Shown here piece after piece: positions 51,680-54,899 of a stretch of 54,899 bases of DNA. The number at the start of each line of letters is the position of its first letter. Positions within the stretch are counted from its first letter, which is position 1. The DNA lies in NCBI GenBank assembly GCA_003577005.1, contig QEUW01000005.1:1-54899 (forward strand), in the 5' to 3' direction. The translations under genes were made by a program, and so were the position numbers. The notes under the pieces are model-generated. The model did no database searches. It was not told the origin of the DNA and saw only the letters and a list, made by a program, of their open reading frames with translations. This stretch comes from Chloroflexota bacterium. Lineage in GTDB: Bacteria; Chloroflexota; Anaerolineae; Caldilineales; Caldilineaceae.

Positions 51680-52459
51680 TCAACCCTGGTCGCAAATCGC
51701 AAAGGTCTCGCGCAGTGCGGCAATCGGATCACCCTTGGGGCGAAACTCGTGGCCCACGAATAGATCGTAGCCCGTAGCGGCGATGGCGCGGCAGATGCCG
51801 GTATAATTGAGTTCTTGCGTAGCGTTGAGGTCGTTGCGACCGGGGTTGCCGGCAGTGTGGAAGTGTCCGATCCACTTGATATTTTCGCGGATGGTGCGGA
51901 TGACGTCGCCCTCCATGATCTGCATGTGGTAGATGTCATAAAGCAGTTTGACACGCGGGCTGTTGACCCGTTCGCAGACGGCCACACCCCAGGCGGTGTG
52001 GTCGCACTGATAGCCGGGGTGATCAACCTTGGAGTTGAGCAGTTCGAGGTTGAGGTTGACGCCCTTCTCTTCGGCGTAGGGTGCTATGCGGCGCAGACCG
52101 TCGGCTACGGCTTCGATGGCTTCGATCTCGGTCATGTGCGGCTGGCGGTTCCCGCTAAAGCAGATGAGGCCAGGGATGCCGTGCCGGGCAGCGATGTCGA
52201 TGGAGGTTTTGAGTTCTTCTTCGATACGGTCGTGGTTGCTGCGTTTGTTGAGACCATCGGGCAGTGACATGTGGCCGCTCATGCTGGCGACAGCGAGACC
52301 ATAGCGTCTAGCAAGCGCCATGATCTCCTCGAATTCGGGCGGGCGCGCCCAGAGTTCGATAGCGGCGTAGCCGATCTCGGCGGCGGTCTTGACCAGATCT
52401 TCCAGGCTCATATCGGCTGGCTTAAAGAGCGGGTAGCAGATGGACTGTTTGATGCGCAT
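51680..52459 (-). CDS. Hydroxypyruvate isomerase-like TIM barrel protein
   Basis: A 259-residue PF01261 protein. IGYAAIELWARPPEFEEIM, NLNLELLNSKVDHPGYQCD, VKLLYDIYHMQIMEGDVI and IGHFHTAGNPGRNDL then LFVGHEFRPKGD are close to hydroxypyruvate isomerase and related sugar isomerases; Glu, Asp and His ligands are in these stretches. It interconverts hydroxypyruvate with tartronate semialdehyde or a related ketose/aldose. The ATG at 52459 is preceded by AAGAGAAAA. The neighbouring importer and lyase suggest a role in sugar-acid or nucleotide-sugar use, but not firmly. Confidence 0.88.
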   Translation of the reverse strand: MRIKQSICYPLFKPADMSLEDLVKTAAEIGYAAIELWARPPEFEEIMALARRYGLAVASMSGHMSLPDGLNKRSNHDRIEEELKTSIDIAARHGIPGLICFSGNRQPHMTEIEAIEAVADGLRRIAPYAEEKGVNLNLELLNSKVDHPGYQCDHTAWGVAVCERVNSPRVKLLYDIYHMQIMEGDVIRTIRENIKWIGHFHTAGNPGRNDLNATQELNYTGICRAIAATGYDLFVGHEFRPKGDPIAALRETFAICDQG

Positions 52460-52564
52460 AGGTTTTCTCTTGGTGGGTGAGCTGATAACGGATATTGAGA
52501 GCTGATTGAACGGATTGCGCGCGTTGCGTGATATGGACGTTCTTGCCAGTTGTGCGATGGTGGG

Positions 52565-54055
52565 TCACGGGGATAGTGCGGATTGCTGGAGCAATTGGGT
52601 TGCTTCGCTGCGCAGGGTGTTGGCTTGGTGGAGCCGGGTTTGGGTGGCGGTGAGCCATTCGTGGTCGCTGTGCAGAGCCGATTGAAGCTGGTCGATCAAG
52701 GCGCCGGTCGCTGCGGGCGCCACACCGCCGAGGCCGCTGCGTATGTGGATAAACCCCTGCGCATCGAGCGCGCGCGCCAACTGTTCGTCCGAGACGTCTA
52801 GCGGTGTACCCAGAACGGTTTGAGCCGCCTCGCGCAGTATCGCAATGGTCAATCCGCTGCTGGGAACACCCTGGCGGACGGCGCTCTGCACCATCTGCGC
52901 CACCACTTTGTGAGCCAGACGGAAAGGTAGACCAGTCTCGCGTACCAGTGTATCGGCCAGTTCGGTGGCGGTGGTGAAGCCTTCACCAGCGCGTTGGCGA
53001 AGGTGTTCTTCGTTTAACTTTACTGTCTCAAAGAAGGCTGTGTAGAGCATTACACAGGCCCGCGCTGTATCCAGCGCCTCGACAAGCGGCGGGATGATCT
53101 CGTCTTCGATATCTTGTGTATCGCCGTAGGGGATATTGTGACATTGGAGCACCACCGTCTGCGCTGCGCCCAGCGTCCGGCTCAGGCGGGCGCGCAGGTG
53201 CTCTAACACCACGGGGTTGCGTTTCTGTGGCATGATGGAGCTGATCTGGATAAAGCTGTCATCGATACGCAGAGCGTTGGCCTCCTGCGTGGCAAGGAAG
53301 AGCAGGTCCTTGGTGACGCGACTCAGGCCGGTTGCCAGCGACTGCACAGCGAAGGCGATGTCGGTCAAGTGGTCGCCGGCGCCGATGCTGTGATGGGTGC
53401 TGGCGATCACACGGTCGAAGCCAAGCAGGTCGGCTAGTCGACCGCGGTCAATGGGAAAGCCGGTGCCGGTGAAGGCGGCGGCGCCCAGCGGCGACTCGTT
53501 GACATTGGCATAGGCGGCGGCCAGGCGAGCCTGGTCTTTGGCCAGAAAGGTGAGCGCGCCGGCCAAATAGTGCGCAAAGGTGACGGGCTGCGCCGGCTGG
53601 GTATGGGTGTAGCCGGGCATGATCGTCCGCAGGTGGGCGCGCGCCTGGCTGAGGATAGCTTGACGCAGTGCCAGTAAATCGCCATAGAGCTCCAAGATCT
53701 GCTGGCGGAAGGCAAGGCGCGCCAGCGCCTGCCCCAGATCATTGCGGCTGCGCGCCAGTTGCAGATTGCCGCCGTAATCCGGTCCTGCCAGTTCGATGAT
53801 ACGCGCTTCGGTGCGAAAAAAGAGATCTTCGACACCAGGCTGATAGGCCAACGCATCGACGCCTTCGTCTCGAATTTGTGCAACGGCCTGGAACAACGCC
53901 CTTGCATTTTCCTGTTCGATGATGCCGCATTCAACGAGCATCACCGTGTGCGCCTCGTGGGCGGCCAGCATGGACTCGAAAAGATAGGTCTGGGCATCAC
54001 GGTAGGCCGGTTGGAGAACATGCTGGGAATAAAGCGGATGTGGGAAGGTGGACAT
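52565..54055 (-). CDS. argH: ArgH-like lyase, fumarase/aspartase superfamily
   Basis: A 496-residue protein. NLQLARSRNDLGQALARLA, GYTHTQPAQPVTFAHYLAGA and ISSIMPQKRNPVVLEHLRAR are the three conserved regions of the argininosuccinate lyase branch. The catalytic-loop serine is present, though true ArgH enzymes usually have GSS where this has ISS, and their S-D-R-D-type segment is replaced by GAGDHLTDI. It may cleave argininosuccinate, or a related N-substituted succinate. It lies inside an importer operon, 4 bases after a permease gene and without argG nearby, which favours a catabolic paralogue. Confidence 0.8.
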   Translation of the reverse strand: MSTFPHPLYSQHVLQPAYRDAQTYLFESMLAAHEAHTVMLVECGIIEQENARALFQAVAQIRDEGVDALAYQPGVEDLFFRTEARIIELAGPDYGGNLQLARSRNDLGQALARLAFRQQILELYGDLLALRQAILSQARAHLRTIMPGYTHTQPAQPVTFAHYLAGALTFLAKDQARLAAAYANVNESPLGAAAFTGTGFPIDRGRLADLLGFDRVIASTHHSIGAGDHLTDIAFAVQSLATGLSRVTKDLLFLATQEANALRIDDSFIQISSIMPQKRNPVVLEHLRARLSRTLGAAQTVVLQCHNIPYGDTQDIEDEIIPPLVEALDTARACVMLYTAFFETVKLNEEHLRQRAGEGFTTATELADTLVRETGLPFRLAHKVVAQMVQSAVRQGVPSSGLTIAILREAAQTVLGTPLDVSDEQLARALDAQGFIHIRSGLGGVAPAATGALIDQLQSALHSDHEWLTATQTRLHQANTLRSEATQLLQQSALSP

Positions 54056-54058
54056 CGG

Positions 54059-54899
54059 TCAGCCCTTCAACCCCGTCAGCGCGACCCCCTTAATGATCTG
54101 CCGCTGAAACAGAAGAAAGACCAGAATCAGCGGGATGACCGAAAGGCTCGACCCGGTCATGATCAGCTCCCAGTGCGAGATCGCCTCGCCGCGGAAGAAC
54201 TTGAGGCCGATGGGCAAGGTGTAATACTGGCGGCTGCTGGCGATGATCAGCGGCCAGAGATAGGCGTTCCAGTTGCCGATAAAATTGAAGATGCAGAGCG
54301 CGGCCACCGCGGGCATGACCAGCGGCATGGCGATGCGCCACCAGATGCCCGGTTCGTGCAGGCCGTCGATGCGGGCGGCGTCGAGCAGTTCGTTGGGTAC
54401 GCCATCAAAAAACTGGCGCATGAGAAAGATGCCCGTCGCTGTGATGATGCCGGGGAAGGCGATGCCCCAATATTGCATTGGCCCTACGTGCCAGTTCCAC
54501 TGGACGCTCATCGTGTACCAGGGGATGATGAGCATTTCAGTCGGCACCATCAAGGTGGCGAGAATGCCGAGAAAGATCAGATTCTTGCCGGGAAAGTCGA
54601 ACTTGTTGAGCGTGTAACCCACCAGCGAATCGAAAATCGCCACACAGAGCGTGCTAAAGCAGGCGACCAGAATGCTGTTGAAATACCAGCGCCCAAAATC
54701 GCTCGTCTGCATCACCCGGACATAGTTGTCCAGCGTGGGGTTCTGGGGCAAGAAGGAGAAGCGCACCAGTTCCGGCGCCGGTTTGAGGCTGGTCAGCAAC
54801 ATCCAGACAAATGGGGTCATCATCCAGATGGCGCCGATGGTCAGAAGGAGATAGGCCAGCGCGGTCCACAGCGAAAAGTGAGTGCGCCGGCGGGCCGAC
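54059..54899 (-). CDS. Sugar ABC transporter permease, MalG-like, 5' end outside window
   Basis: The frame is open beyond the right edge, so only the C-terminal 279 or so residues are seen. The sequence entering the window, ARRRTHFSLWTALAYLLLTI, is the first cytoplasmic part and helix. EAA-type loop DAARIDGLHEPGIWWRIAMP and the tail QIIKGVALTGLKG identify a CUT1 MalG-type permease. It is a second importer, distinct from the one at 47294-51357, and is followed 3 bases later by the ArgH-like gene. Confidence 0.93.
   Translation of the reverse strand, partial: SARRRTHFSLWTALAYLLLTIGAIWMMTPFVWMLLTSLKPAPELVRFSFLPQNPTLDNYVRVMQTSDFGRWYFNSILVACFSTLCVAIFDSLVGYTLNKFDFPGKNLIFLGILATLMVPTEMLIIPWYTMSVQWNWHVGPMQYWGIAFPGIITATGIFLMRQFFDGVPNELLDAARIDGLHEPGIWWRIAMPLVMPAVAALCIFNFIGNWNAYLWPLIIASSRQYYTLPIGLKFFRGEAISHWELIMTGSSLSVIPLILVFLLFQRQIIKGVALTGLKG

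Overview
The window looks like a chromosomal segment of a GC-rich, metabolically versatile bacterium. It is most likely a member of the Chloroflexota (Anaerolineae/Caldilineae-like). This is inferred from the protein families present, the frequent GTG/TTG starts, and a secreted protein ending in the YLPLV-type tail I associate with that phylum. No rRNA, tRNA or CRISPR array was seen. Both window edges cut genes: a cytochrome P450 at the left and a sugar-type ABC permease at the right.

Layout. 1-3567: a P450 fragment, then a PdtaS-like sensor kinase with its ANTAR (RNA-binding) response regulator. 3626-11634: a surface-glycan block with one GT2 glycosyltransferase and three very large GT-C/YfhO-type membrane proteins. 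11781-16346: a double-Rossmann SDR protein, an AI-2E family exporter, an FMN reductase and an MBL hydrolase. 16757-20659: a small secreted protein with a textbook terminator, a fused Fe-S/molybdenum hydroxylase resembling selenium-dependent xanthine dehydrogenase, and a degraded PIN/UPF0175 toxin-antitoxin pair. 20703-24482 (minus): a TIM-barrel isomerase, acylphosphatase, a CoA-binding protein, a small conserved protein and MetY. 25159-35046: a secreted CAP-dockerin-cohesin protein, a Uma2 nuclease, then a catabolic run (KDPG aldolase, KDG kinase, ATP-grasp ligase, PhyH dioxygenase, N-carbamoyl-D-amino-acid hydrolase, ChbG deacetylase, aldo-keto reductase). 35219-39637: a DUF433 antitoxin with a nonsense-mutated toxin, and a heterodimeric ABC exporter. 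39836-46920: an aminotransferase, a lipoprotein, a nitroreductase, a fatty-acid desaturase, a zinc alcohol dehydrogenase and a second PhyH enzyme. 46975-54899: a HigA antitoxin, a sugar ABC importer whose binding-protein gene is separated from its permeases by an opposite-strand VapBC-like module, a hydroxypyruvate-isomerase-like enzyme, an ArgH-like lyase and the permease of a second importer.

The most striking feature is not a gene. Many junctions between genes hold inverted repeats whose arms are tandem arrays of a short word of 7, 8 or 9 bp. The word differs at nearly every locus (for example GAGTCTT, AATCGGT, GCAGAAC, GCGAGTG, ACACAGAGG) while the architecture stays the same. They sit against stop codons and ribosome sites, sometimes encode the last residues of a protein, and once lie in frame inside a membrane-protein gene. 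Three further dispersed families occur: a MITE-like element with terminal inverted repeats (one copy with an exact 9-bp target duplication), a GGTGCRTYGCACGC hairpin (4 copies), and a GCATTCCGGGAAAGG palindrome, free-standing and inside the MITE-like elements.
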